A stretch of DNA of 64,000 nt from Salinibacillus kushneri (GTDB taxonomy: Bacteria; Bacillota; Bacilli; Bacillales; Alkalibacillaceae), in contig NZ_FOHJ01000007.1 of NCBI RefSeq assembly GCF_900111405.1, forward strand, positions 1 through 64,000, read 5' to 3'. Within the stretch, counting starts at the first letter, position 1, and every line of letters starts with the position of its first letter. Positions 17,311-26,100 of the stretch are shown here, in pieces. The notes beneath the pieces were generated by a model. The model was not told the DNA's origin. It did no database searches and worked only from the letters and a program-made list of their open reading frames with translations. The translations under genes and the position numbers were made by a program.

Positions 17311-18725
17311 TTCTCCACCTCCAGCAGTGCCTTTGCTTTTTGCAAGGTTTCCTCATACTCTTTATCAGGAACAGAATCCATAACGACACCAGCTCCAGCC
17401 TGTACGTAAGCCGTTTGGTCTTTTATCATCATGGTTCGTATAGCGAGCCCTAAATCAAGATCACCGTTTCCATTAATGTAACCGACAGCTCCTGAATAGG
17501 CGCCACGTTTTGTCGGTTCTAACTCATTCAAAATCTGCATCGCTCTAATCTTAGGAGCACCTGATACCGTCCCCGCTGGTAAACATGCCGCTAACGCATC
17601 CAGACTGCTAAGGCTCGGTTTTAACCTCCCTTTTACTTCGGACACAATATGCATCACATGCTGATAACGCTCAATATCCATATACCTGGTTACTTCCACA
17701 GAACCGATTTCAGAAACTCTCCCAACGTCATTTCGTCCAAGATCGACTAGCATCCGATGTTCAGCCAGTTCTTTTTCATCTGCTAACAGTTCCTTTTCCA
17801 GTTTTTTATCTTCTTCCTCGGTTTGCCCTCGTTTTCTCGTTCCTGCAATCGGATTAGTGATGACTTCTTGATTTTGAACTTTAATTAAACTTTCAGGGGA
17901 AGCACCCAGAATAAGATAATCCTCAAAGTCGATATAAAACATATAAGGGGATGGATTAGATGTCCTCAACTTACGGTAAAAGGTGAATGCGTCTCCTCGA
18001 AAATCTGCCTGAAGTCGCTGGGATAATACAGCCTGAAAAATATCCCCTTGTTTGATGTGATTCTGAATGATTTTAACTTTCTCTTCGTACTCCTGCCGAG
18101 TAAGATTACTGGAAAACTCACCCGTTTCCATGGAATCTGTCTGAAACTCTGTCTTCGTTGGCGTTTTTAGCTGCTTTTCCATCGCCTCCAGCTCGTTCTC
18201 CATTATTTGTTCCGTCAATAAGCCCGACATATTAAGAACCACTAAGTAGACTTTTTGCAATTTATGGTCCATCACGACGACCTTTTCATAAAAAAGAAAA
18301 TGAATGTCCGGCATTTCCAGATCATCCTCCGGAAGTTCTCCAATGTCCTCAAACTGACGAACCGTATCATAGCCTAAATAACCTACCCCTCCGCCATAAA
18401 ACGGAATAGGTAAATCCATTTGTATATCACCAAGCTCCTTTTTAATCAATTCCAGTGGTGAGGTTTCCAAATGCCTGGTTTTGTATGGGGAGCGAAATTG
18501 CTGCATTGTACTCTTTTTACCGGTTCCTTTAATCGCCAAATAAGGATCACTTCCAACCATGGAAAATCGTCCTGATGCTTCATGCTTCAGTGAGCTTTCC
18601 AGTAAGAATTTCTTCGGCCCTTTTAACCGGTGAAAGATGGATATAGGTGTTAGCGTATCCCCTTTGATTTCTTTTACCTTCGTTTGAATCGTTCGACCTG
18701 ACTCTAATCCTGTCTGTACACTCAT
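17307..18725 (-). CDS. trpE: Anthranilate synthase component I
   Basis: TrpE converts chorismate to anthranilate with ammonia from TrpG. The 472-residue protein has the N-terminal LLESS motif (residues 41-45) that forms the tryptophan feedback site, and the chorismate-binding core with PIAGTRKRG, ELAEHRMLVDLGRNDVGRV and LPAGTVSGAPKIRAM. The LLESS motif separates it from PabB. AAAGGAGG lies seven bases before ATG 18725. It is the first gene of trpEGDCFBA, downstream of two T-box leaders. Confidence 0.97.
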   Translation of the reverse strand: MSVQTGLESGRTIQTKVKEIKGDTLTPISIFHRLKGPKKFLLESSLKHEASGRFSMVGSDPYLAIKGTGKKSTMQQFRSPYKTRHLETSPLELIKKELGDIQMDLPIPFYGGGVGYLGYDTVRQFEDIGELPEDDLEMPDIHFLFYEKVVVMDHKLQKVYLVVLNMSGLLTEQIMENELEAMEKQLKTPTKTEFQTDSMETGEFSSNLTRQEYEEKVKIIQNHIKQGDIFQAVLSQRLQADFRGDAFTFYRKLRTSNPSPYMFYIDFEDYLILGASPESLIKVQNQEVITNPIAGTRKRGQTEEEDKKLEKELLADEKELAEHRMLVDLGRNDVGRVSEIGSVEVTRYMDIERYQHVMHIVSEVKGRLKPSLSSLDALAACLPAGTVSGAPKIRAMQILNELEPTKRGAYSGAVGYINGNGDLDLGLAIRTMMIKDQTAYVQAGAGVVMDSVPDKEYEETLQKAKALLEVEK

Positions 18726-18786
18726 CTCTGAACCTCCTTTTTATCGTTCAAAATCGTAAGGGATCTTAATTCCTTTTAGACCTAAT

Positions 18787-19080
18787 AAAAAAAACCTCCA
18801 ACTGCACACACAACATGTGCAATTGGAGGACGAATCACCGCGTTGCCACCTCACATTGGTTCTTAAAGAAAACTTAAGATACCCACTCATTTCAGGTACG
18901 AAAACTTCTGTCTTATACCCTATCCTGATAACGGGGGAGGCCGTTCTTCCCTACTTTTGCTCTTCTTAGTTCAGGAAGACTCTCGTAAGTCCATTCCACA
19001 ACCCTATCATACCAGGCTCTCACCATGCCCAGGCTCTCTGTGATGAATCGGGTCTGCGTACTCCTCTTACTCATTGATTT
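18787..19080 (-). ncRNA. Tryptophan T-box leader 2 (proximal to trpE)
   Basis: Read on the minus strand this is a complete T-box riboswitch. A stem I begins near 19075 (AGTAAGAGGAGTACGCAGAC), contains the AGAGAGCCTGG repeats and a specifier loop GGAATGGACTTACGAG in which TGG (Trp codon) is 18991-18993. The T-box core AGGTGGCAACGCGGTG is at 18837-18852. The terminator stem CCTCCAATTGCACA / TGTGCAGTTGGAGG (18795-18829) is followed by eight T residues. Uncharged tRNA-Trp would favour the antiterminator and trp expression. Confidence 0.93.
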
Positions 19081-19337
19081 TTATATTTGGTTATTTCATT
19101 TAAAAACTGGATATATTTAGCTGAAAAGCAAATCGTTATGTTGAATTTCATGGTGGCCAGATTTTATTCACCTTTGACTCTATTCATTTGCCACCTTCTT
19201 GATTTTATTTGTTAGTCAGCTAGGTTTATTTGCCTGGCAGCACCTAACATTTGCCAAAACTTCCGGCTTATTGGCTCGCTCCGCAAAGCTTCATCCAGCT
19301 CCACTACCATCACCTCAGCACAATCCCTTTACCATAC
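19081..19337 (-). other. Spacer between the two T-boxes, unexplained
   Basis: About 257 bases separate the terminator of T-box 1 from stem I of T-box 2. On the minus strand a 32-codon frame (ATG near 19309, ending LADStop at 19211) lies behind GAGGTG-type sequence, and a shorter frame starts after AAGGTGGCAA (about 19186). The GGTGGC/GCCACC arms at about 19153-19195 can pair. It could be a leader peptide region, the relic of a small gene or a decayed third T-box; I cannot decide. Confidence 0.35.
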
Positions 19338-19630
19338 AAAAAGGGTCCCCCATCCAAAAGGACGAGGAACCCGTGGTGCCACCTTTATTCATTGCCAATA
19401 CACTCTTTCAGCATCTACACAAAATATTGTTTCAATGCCTATCTCTTGTAACGATGAGATCTTCGCCAAAGCCTACTTTCCAAAAGGAGTTCGGTTTGGA
19501 GGCTCAGAAGTCCATTCACCTTCATCTCCGCACTGGTTCGCAGCTGCCACCAGCTCTCTGAAGCTTCAACGAAAGCTACTCCTCTTCATCGGCGCCCAAA
19601 ATATTTATCCGCTGTTTGAATTTATTGATT
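19338..19630 (-). ncRNA. Tryptophan T-box leader 1 (distal)
   Basis: A second full T-box precedes the first. Stem I starts with GATGAAGAGGAGTAGC (about 19575-19590); the specifier loop GTGAATGGACTTCTGAG has TGG (Trp) at 19512-19514; the T-box core AAGGTGGCACCACGGG is at 19370-19385; a terminator stem of nine pairs with G-T pairs (19343-19351 with 19364-19372) ends in TTTTT. It has a strong promoter of its own (19634-19662). Since no gene lies between the two leaders, both appear to act in series on trpEGDCFBA. Confidence 0.9.
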
Positions 19631-19633
19631 ATT

Positions 19634-19662
19634 ATAATAATGTCCAAAAAACAAAATGTCAA
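19634..19662 (-). promoter_or_regulatory. trp operon promoter
   Basis: On the minus strand a perfect TTGACA (19657-19662), a 17-bp spacer and TATTAT (19634-19639), placed directly before T-box 1. The -10/-35 region before T-box 2 is poor (TATAAA without a recognisable -35), so most transcription should pass both T-boxes. Confidence 0.88.
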
Positions 19663-19711
19663 CAAAAAATTTTTATCACTTTAACGCTTTAAAAGAGTTG
19701 GGGACAGTCCC

Positions 19712-20196
19712 TATGAAAATCTGATTCCATTATACGATTATCTCCTGCCACTAATAAGGCAAACTCCCCCTCAGCTGTTGCAAGTAAAGGATACTGTTCA
19801 TCAAAATGAAACGTTTCAAGCGTTCCGCAAAACAATTCCTTCTGAGGTTAAGAATTCAATCTTTTGCGCAACTTCTTCACTGACATACATATACTTCTCA
19901 TCTTCCACATAACTAATATATTCGTCCTATTCGGTTTCAATCCGTACTTTTTCAATAAATGAATAGACACTGTTAATTGTACCGTATCCAATGTTATGCT
20001 TTTGATCATACCAGTGAGTAGGCACCAGATTCTTTCCAGTTAAAAATTGAACGGTATAATCTTCTTTTGTGCCCTCAATTTCAAATAATGCGGCCGTCAT
20101 GGGTGAAAATTGTTCTTCATTAAATCTCACCAGGACGAACCAGCGATTCTGATAGGAAAGGGAGAAAGTTATTTTTATATCTTTTATCCCAAACAC
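19712..20196 (-). pseudogene. Decayed gene of unknown function
   Basis: The frame starting at ATG 20196 (MFGIKDIKITF) runs 89 codons to TAG (19927-19929), continues in frame for about 37 coding-like codons (DEYISYVEDEKYMYV), then needs a frameshift near 19830 to continue as FHFDEQYPLLATAEGEFALL to about 19712. So one nonsense change and one frameshift separate it from a protein of about 160 residues. Both ends abut GGGGACAGTCCC repeats. I do not recognise the family; it has no membrane segment or signal peptide. Confidence 0.7.
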
Positions 20197-20217
20197 TTTA
20201 TCGCTTTAAAGGGGTAC

Positions 20218-20259
20218 GGGACAGTCCCCACATGCTTTAAAGCATGTGGGGACTGTCCC
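20218..20259. repeat. 42-bp perfect palindrome of the GGGGACAGTCCC family
   Basis: Two arms of 21 bases reading GGGACAGTCCCCACATGCTTT outward-in form a perfect inverted repeat around TTTAAA. One arm, CTTTAAAGCATGTGGGGACAGTCCC, recurs at 32044-32070 and 49523-49547. It lies at the end of a pseudogene and abuts the gsaB promoter. Confidence 0.9.
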
Positions 20260-20272
20260 AAGATTTCGTTTA

Positions 20273-20281
20273 TGCTACAAT
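20273..20281 (+). promoter_or_regulatory. Extended -10 promoter of gsaB
   Basis: TGCTACAAT (TGN plus TACAAT) lies 31 bases before the gsaB start. The -35 position falls on the right arm of the 42-bp palindrome and does not resemble TTGACA, so the extended -10 would have to compensate. Confidence 0.5.
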
Positions 20282-20312
20282 AAGAAAGGATATTGAAATG
20301 GGAGGTATGAGC

Positions 20313-21605
20313 ATGGATATTACAAATTCTGAGAAATTATATAAAGAAGCCCAAGAGCATATTGTTGGTGGGGTGAATTCTCCATCCCGTGCGTATAAAG
20401 GGGTTGGTGGAGGTACACCAATCTTTATGGAGAAAGCAAAAGGGGCTCATTTCTGGGATGTGGACGGAAACAAATATATTGATTACTTAGGCGCATATGG
20501 CCCGATTATCACTGGACACGGTCACCCACACATTGCAGAATCAATCACGAACGCTGCCCATAACGGTGTTTTATACGGAACCCCAACAGCTTTAGAAAAT
20601 AAATTTGCCAAAATGCTGAAAGAAGCTATTCCATCCATGGACAAGGTTCGTTTTGTGAACTCAGGAACCGAAGCTGTAATGACCACCATTCGTGTAGCCA
20701 GAGCTTATACAAACCGTAATAAAATTATTAAGTTTGCAGGGTCTTATCACGGCCATTCGGATTTGGTTCTCGTTGCAGCAGGATCTGGACCTTCAACTTT
20801 AGGCACACCTGATTCAGCCGGGATTCCAAGTTCCATCGCTGAAGATGTAATCACGGTTCCATTTAACGAAATTGAACCCTTTAAAGAAGCTTTAGACAAA
20901 TGGGGAGGTCAAATAGCTGCAGTCCTTGTAGAACCTATTGTCGGGAACTTCGGAATTGTCGAGCCAAATGAGGGCTTTTTAGAAGAGGTTAAAACATTAA
21001 CCCATAACGCAGGGTCACTGCTTATCTTTGATGAAGTAATTACAGGATTTCGTTTTACATACGGAAGTGCTCAGCAGCTATTACACGTAGAACCTGATAT
21101 GACTGCTTTAGGAAAAATCATTGGCGGCGGACTGCCAATTGGTGCTTATGGTGGTCGTGTAGACATCATGGAACAAGTAGCACCACTGGGACCAGCCTAT
21201 CAAGCTGGAACCATGGCTGGTAATCCTGCTTCTATGGCGGCCGGCATTGCCTGTCTGGAGGTCCTTCAGGAAGACGGTGTTTACGAAAAGCTAGACAGGT
21301 TAGGAGCAAAGCTTGAGAATGGGATTCTTGAACGTGCTGAAAAACACGGTATCCACATTACCATTAATCGCTTAAAAGGAGCTCTCACTGTATTTTTCAC
21401 AGATGAAAAAGTGGAAAATTACGATCAGGCCGAGGCTACAAATAAAGAGCAATTTGGCACCTTCTTTAAGCTTATGCTTGATCAGGGCATTAATTTAGCA
21501 CCATCCAAATTTGAAGCGTGGTTCTTAACTATTGCCCACACTGATGAAGATATTGAACAAACATTAAAAGCCGTTGATTATTCGTTTGAGCAAATGGCTG
21601 TTTGA
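20313..21605 (+). CDS. gsaB: Glutamate-1-semialdehyde 2,1-aminomutase (second type, GsaB)
   Basis: This PLP enzyme interconverts glutamate-1-semialdehyde and 5-aminolevulinate. The 430-residue protein has the class III aminotransferase signatures [18 protein letters not shown], the [11 protein letters not shown] cofactor aspartate motif and the PLP lysine in [23 protein letters not shown] (20301-20305) is seven bases before ATG 20313, preferred over ATG 20307, which almost touches that site. It matches the GsaB paralogue that lies between ygaD and ygaE in B. subtilis; the main hemL is normally in the hemAXCDBL operon, not in this window. A strong terminator follows. Confidence 0.93.
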   Translation: MDITNSEKLYKEAQEHIVGGVNSPSRAYKGVGGGTPIFMEKAKGAHFWDVDGNKYIDYLGAYGPIITGHGHPHIAESITNAAHNGVLYGTPTALENKFAKMLKEAIPSMDKVRFVNSGTEAVMTTIRVARAYTNRNKIIKFAGSYHGHSDLVLVAAGSGPSTLGTPDSAGIPSSIAEDVITVPFNEIEPFKEALDKWGGQIAAVLVEPIVGNFGIVEPNEGFLEEVKTLTHNAGSLLIFDEVITGFRFTYGSAQQLLHVEPDMTALGKIIGGGLPIGAYGGRVDIMEQVAPLGPAYQAGTMAGNPASMAAGIACLEVLQEDGVYEKLDRLGAKLENGILERAEKHGIHITINRLKGALTVFFTDEKVENYDQAEATNKEQFGTFFKLMLDQGINLAPSKFEAWFLTIAHTDEDIEQTLKAVDYSFEQMAV

Positions 21606-21624
21606 TCATATACAATTTTTATTC

Positions 21625-21657
21625 ACTCCCCTCCCAGCTGTTCGGGAGGGGAGTTAT
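21625..21657 (+). terminator. Terminator after gsaB
   Basis: Perfect 11-bp GC-rich stem ACTCCCCTCCC / GGGAGGGGAGT followed by TATTT. Confidence 0.88.
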
Positions 21658-21851
21658 TTGTAAAGGAAAGATCACGCTTACTATATATTCCTTCAATAAT
21701 CAAAAGATTATTCAGGCAAACAGCAGAATGAGCTTTTTTATTGCACTTTCATGAATATTTAATTGCTTTTAGCAGATGATTGTGTTAAGATTATCAATAA
21801 TTCAGAAAATTTGATTTTCATTCTTTCGTTCATTTCTTACCCTTTTTATGA

Positions 21852-21937
21852 TTTGAGCAATCATTTTGCTCAAACTCCCTTCCTTTCTAGTTTTCATTGG
21901 CTTTTGCAGATACTATCTGCAAAAGCCTTCTTTTTTT
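21852..21937 (+). ncRNA. Possible small RNA ending in a strong terminator
   Basis: A perfect 9-bp hairpin TTTGAGCAA / TTGCTCAAA (21852-21874), a pyrimidine-rich strand (CTCCCTTCCTTTCT) and a perfect 13-bp terminator stem GGCTTTTGCAGAT / ATCTGCAAAAGCC (21899-21927) with seven T residues follow one another with no gene in front. gsaB already ends at 21625-21657. A weak promoter (TTGCTT, 17 bp, TAAGAT at about 21764-21792) is possible. The terminator is certain; the RNA is an inference. Confidence 0.4.
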
Positions 21938-22051
21938 ATAAAAACTGAACAAAAGGAAAAAGGCCAGAATGCGATGGGCCAGAATAAACCATCAACTAAT
22001 AAACCATCAACTGCCTTCTAGGTACAAAATGAAAAATCAACTATTCATAAC

Positions 22052-22090
22052 ATAAAGCCAGGAAACAGATGAACTGCTCCCTGGCTTTAT
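22052..22090 (-). terminator. Terminator after the yceI gene
   Basis: Perfect 11-bp stem ATAAAGCCAGG / CCTGGCTTTAT, with T residues after it on the minus strand. Confidence 0.8.
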
Positions 22091-22122
22091 TGTTTATTTC
22101 TGGCTTAAAGGCTATGAAGTTT

Positions 22123-22647
22123 TTATGCTGGATTTAATTCTAATTCTACTTTGATTTTTACGTCCTTACCTACTAAAACGCCACCTGTTTCAAGTGGTGC
22201 ATTCCATGTAAGGCCGAAATCTTCACGGTTAAATTTCCCCGTTGCTTCAAAACCATATACTTCTCCACCCCATGGATCTGTTCCTTTACCACCAAATTCG
22301 ACATCAAACGTTACTGGTTTTGTTTCGCCTATGATGGTTAGGTCACCTGTTACTTTGTAGTCATCGCCATCTTTTGTAATGCTTGTTGATGTAAAATCTA
22401 CCGTTGGATACTTTTCAACATCAAAGAAATCCTGGGATTTAAGGTGATTATCACGATCTTCGTTACGTGTGTTAATGCTTGCCACATCAATTTTGAACGA
22501 AATAGATGCTGTAGTAAGATCCGTTAAATCTTCGGCCTCTACTTCTGCAGAATAAGAATCAAAAGTTCCTTTTACTTTTGATACCATCATGTGTTTTAAC
22601 TCAAATCCAATTTCTGAGTGGGTCTGGTCTACTGAATACTTCGCCAT
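22123..22647 (-). CDS. YceI family lipocalin-like protein
   Basis: YceI proteins form an extended beta barrel that binds polyisoprenoid-type lipids. The 174-residue protein begins directly with the domain (YSVDQTHSEIGFELKHMMVSKVKGTF), has the family blocks NTRNEDRDNHLKSQDFFDV and WGGEVYGFEATGKFNREDFG, and carries no signal peptide, so it is cytoplasmic. AGGGGG precedes ATG. Two palindromes resembling MhqR operators lie upstream, suggesting induction by quinone-like electrophiles. Confidence 0.93.
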   Translation of the reverse strand: MAKYSVDQTHSEIGFELKHMMVSKVKGTFDSYSAEVEAEDLTDLTTASISFKIDVASINTRNEDRDNHLKSQDFFDVEKYPTVDFTSTSITKDGDDYKVTGDLTIIGETKPVTFDVEFGGKGTDPWGGEVYGFEATGKFNREDFGLTWNAPLETGGVLVGKDVKIKVELELNPA

Positions 22648-22671
22648 TTTTATATTCCCCCTATTTTAATA

Positions 22672-22687
22672 ATCTTGAATTCGAAAT
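22672..22687. promoter_or_regulatory. MhqR-like operator, proximal copy
   Basis: ATCTTGAATTCGAAAT is a 16-bp palindrome centred on GAATTC with two imperfect pairs, 25 bases before the yceI start codon. It resembles the ATCTCGAATTCGAGAT type site of MhqR. Confidence 0.5.
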
Positions 22688-22729
22688 ATTTATTAAAAAA
22701 ATATAGCTCAATCTTTGGTTTGTCCTTTG

Positions 22730-22758
22730 TCTCGAATTCATTTAATTTTAATTCGAGA
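22730..22758. promoter_or_regulatory. MhqR-like operator half-sites, distal copy
   Basis: TCTCGAATT (22730-22738) and AATTCGAGA (22750-22758) form a perfect inverted repeat with an 11-base AT-rich spacer. The half-sites equal those of MhqR-type operators, but the spacing is longer than in the contiguous palindrome. Confidence 0.5.
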
Positions 22759-23127
22759 TTAATATACCATATATTCATGAAACATGTCAACAGACTGATT
22801 TGAAAATTTTAACGACCATGCTGCGTAAGGAATGCGTTCAAAAAATTTGATTGGAGTCTAGACCTGCTTTGTAAAACTTATCATTTAGCTTTGACTTATT
22901 TGATATAGCATGACCAACTTTAATTGATTTTTATTGTATTCTTCAATCTGCGATACCCTTTAGTAAAATTATTTATTTTAAAGAATTCTACCCTATTTTT
23001 CAACCTCTTTTAAATTGATTAATTCAGTTTTCTAAATAATTTTTAAGAATTCATCCATCATTACGATTTTAAAACCAGAATGGTATCAATTAAGCCAAAA
23101 TTACTTACCCCCTTCAATAAAAATATA
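22759..23127. other. Intergenic, no feature recognised
   Basis: AT-rich DNA between the yceI operators and the terminator of the large nuclease gene. No frame with a ribosome-binding site, repeat or strong hairpin was found. Confidence 0.5.
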
Positions 23128-23161
23128 AAAAATGCATGCAGGCTCATCACCCACATGCATT
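23128..23161 (-). terminator. Terminator after the nuclease/nucleotidase gene
   Basis: AATGCATG / CATGCATT stem followed by a run of T residues on the minus strand. Confidence 0.8.
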
Positions 23162-23166
23162 ACACC

Positions 23167-26100
23167 TTAGAACAACTTATTCAATTCATGCTCAATCTTT
23201 CTAAGCTCTGTCTCACGATTTCCTTTACCTTGTTCTATTTTGCTTAAGGATTTGGAAATATGGTGCACAGCTGACTTAATATGCTGTTTGGTATTTCCTT
23301 TCGTTTCAACGACTTCTGTTAGTTGCGCTTGCAATAAGTCCTTAACTGTATCTAATCCCAGTACTCGGGTTGACTCAAGCAATGTGTTGGTCGCATCACT
23401 AACTGGACCTTCTTCATTAACAAAAGCAAGCTTGGTTACATCACCAGCTTTACGCAGAATCACTTGATGCTCTCCAGAACTATACGTCACAACGCCTACT
23501 AATCTTTTATAAGTTTGACCTTCCTCTAATAGATTAGTTGGATCTGCTATTACGACTTCACCTGAAGCATCCTCTGCCAAATATTCATTTTGCTCATTTG
23601 CAGAACTTGTTGTCACATATTCTAATTCTACCAGTTGTCCCTCTACATCTTCGTTTATCTCGACTGCCTGAATGGATTTCGCCCCAGGTTCACCAGCGTC
23701 TTCCTCTATCACCTCTACATCTTCTGTTACGACTTGAAGCAGTCCGTCATAATAACTGGTTACCCCTTGAGCCTGAATTTTATCGCCGACTTCCGCTGTT
23801 AAATCAGAGGAGCGAATCACGATGCCGCCCGTTTCGTCCTGAATGTAATAATGATTTCCATCCACATAAGTTACAATACCTTCCAGGATGACACCCGCTC
23901 CTATATCAGCAGCACGTGCCTCAGCAATCGTAACATCCTGATAATCAATAGCACTACCTTCTGTGATTCTTCCTTCTCCATCTGGTTGATATTCTAATGG
24001 ATTTTCCTCTGTTGTATTTAAGTTCTTCATAAAATCTACTGTCGCATCAACATCTATTGACCCCATTTCCGGATTTTGACCGAGCTCGCCAATTGGACGA
24101 TACTTTTCGCCTTCAGATGTACCCATATAATTATTGACCGTTAACGTATAGGTTTTGTCTTCATCTATTGGGGTTCCATCCGGTAAGGTAATCGTAACGA
24201 CTTCAGCTGTTTCCGGATCCCAGGTATAATGAAATCCACTGATACTGTAATCTGGACCATACTGAGGGGATAGCTGTGCATTGAGGATTGGATAAAGATC
24301 CTCACCCTTAACCTCAAACTTCATGAGTACATTACCAAATGGCTGAATGTTAAATAAATCACCCCAGGTCACTTCACCTGCCAGTAAATTATCACGAATT
24401 CCACCACCATTCATCATGGCAAAATCACTATCCATGGCCCATTTCATACCATCAGCCAGGAGGTTTCCTAATCCATGGTCACCGTCATTAGAATAATCAC
24501 CGGTTAAATCCTGAGCATTATAGCCAACAACTTCATTCATTTTTTCTTCAATAAGTGCGGTATATTTGTCCAGAATCCCTTTCACTTCCGTATCAGGCTC
24601 AGCCTGACTTTGATCGATATATACAATTTCTGCTTCTTTTTGTACGATGTCTCCTGATTCTGTATCAATTTCAAGGTCGATATCTGCCATAGCTTTTCCA
24701 TATTCATAAGCCTGTACGATGAGCTTATCATCTACTACACCATTTACCACTTGGTGGTTATGAGCGGCAAAAATAATATCTACTTCATCATCAATCGATC
24801 TGGCTAAGTCAGCTACTGCTCCAGTTGCTGAGGCATCACCTGATTGCGATCCAGGAACATGGGACAGGACCACAATGGATTCGATTCCTTGTGATTTTAG
24901 TTCATCTACTGCCTGATCAACAGCCTCTTGTTCATCTGTAAACTCCATATTTTGAATTCCATCTGGCATAACCATTTCAGGTGTTTCTTGTGTGGTTACC
25001 CCAATGAATCCAATTTCCTGACCTGATACTTCCTTAACGGCGTATGGTGGTATAATTGTTTCTCCTGTGTTTTTATCAACACAATTCGCACAAAGAACAT
25101 CAAAGTTCATACCATCGTAATTTTCTGTTCCTTCAGGGTGTTCTCCTCCATTGACCATTCGCAGCAATTCTTCTGTACCTTCGTCAAACTCATGGTTGCC
25201 GACTGTTCCCACATCAAACCCAATTTCCTCCATAATTTCAACAGTCGGTTCGTCCTGGTAAAGGGCAGATACTGGAGAACTTGCCCCAATCATATCACCG
25301 GCATGTACCTTTAATGTATTCGGATTATCCTGCTCTCGGTTTTCAAAATAACTGGCTACATAATCCATGCGGCCAAATGTACCATCTATTTGGCCATCGC
25401 TATCAATATCCAGTTCATATTCCTGATCAATTTTCCCATGTAAATCATTTAAACCTAAAAGCTGAACAGAAACGGTATCACCTGGCTCGCCCGGATCCTC
25501 TCCACCTGTTTCATCGCCTGCTGGAGTATAACCTGCATCTTGTGCTTCACCTTCACTCCAGAAGAAAACCCGCTTATGAACAGGGACCTCTTCAAATTCT
25601 GTTGGCTCAACATACTCCATGGTATCTGAGTTCCCAACATATTTATTAAAATCTCCACCTTCTAAAATCGCACGATATTCAAATGGCTGCTCAATTAATG
25701 GATTGTCAGGATTCCAAATGCCTTTACCCTGCTCCTTCGCTTCCTTCACTGCTGTCTGATACGTCTCATATTGAGCATCCTCACCAAATGGCCAGATAAA
25801 GTATGTCGTAGCATAGCCTTCCTGAACCATTTCAAGGTTGGTATTTACCCCATCTTTATTTATGACCTGAGCCAATAAGCGTCCATAATCATCAGTAGGT
25901 TCATCACCAATTCTTAAAGTCACTTCATCCCCTGGCTGAAGCAAGGTCTGCAAATGCGATTTTGCTGCTTCTCCATGCTCATCCTGATTTTCGCCGTGTG
26001 CACCATTACTTGAGCCCATATCCGTTTCTGGTGTATCAATGTTGACAAAGCGTACACGGTCAGAGCCCAGTACAGGTGTTTCCAAACGAATAGTATCTCC

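Noticed and set aside
19199-19692. Overlapping plus-strand frames of 66-120 codons
   Set aside because: They are antisense to T-box 1 and its promoter and have no ribosome-binding sites.
21763-21948. Plus-strand frame of 61 codons
   Set aside because: It runs through a perfect terminator stem and lacks a ribosome-binding site.
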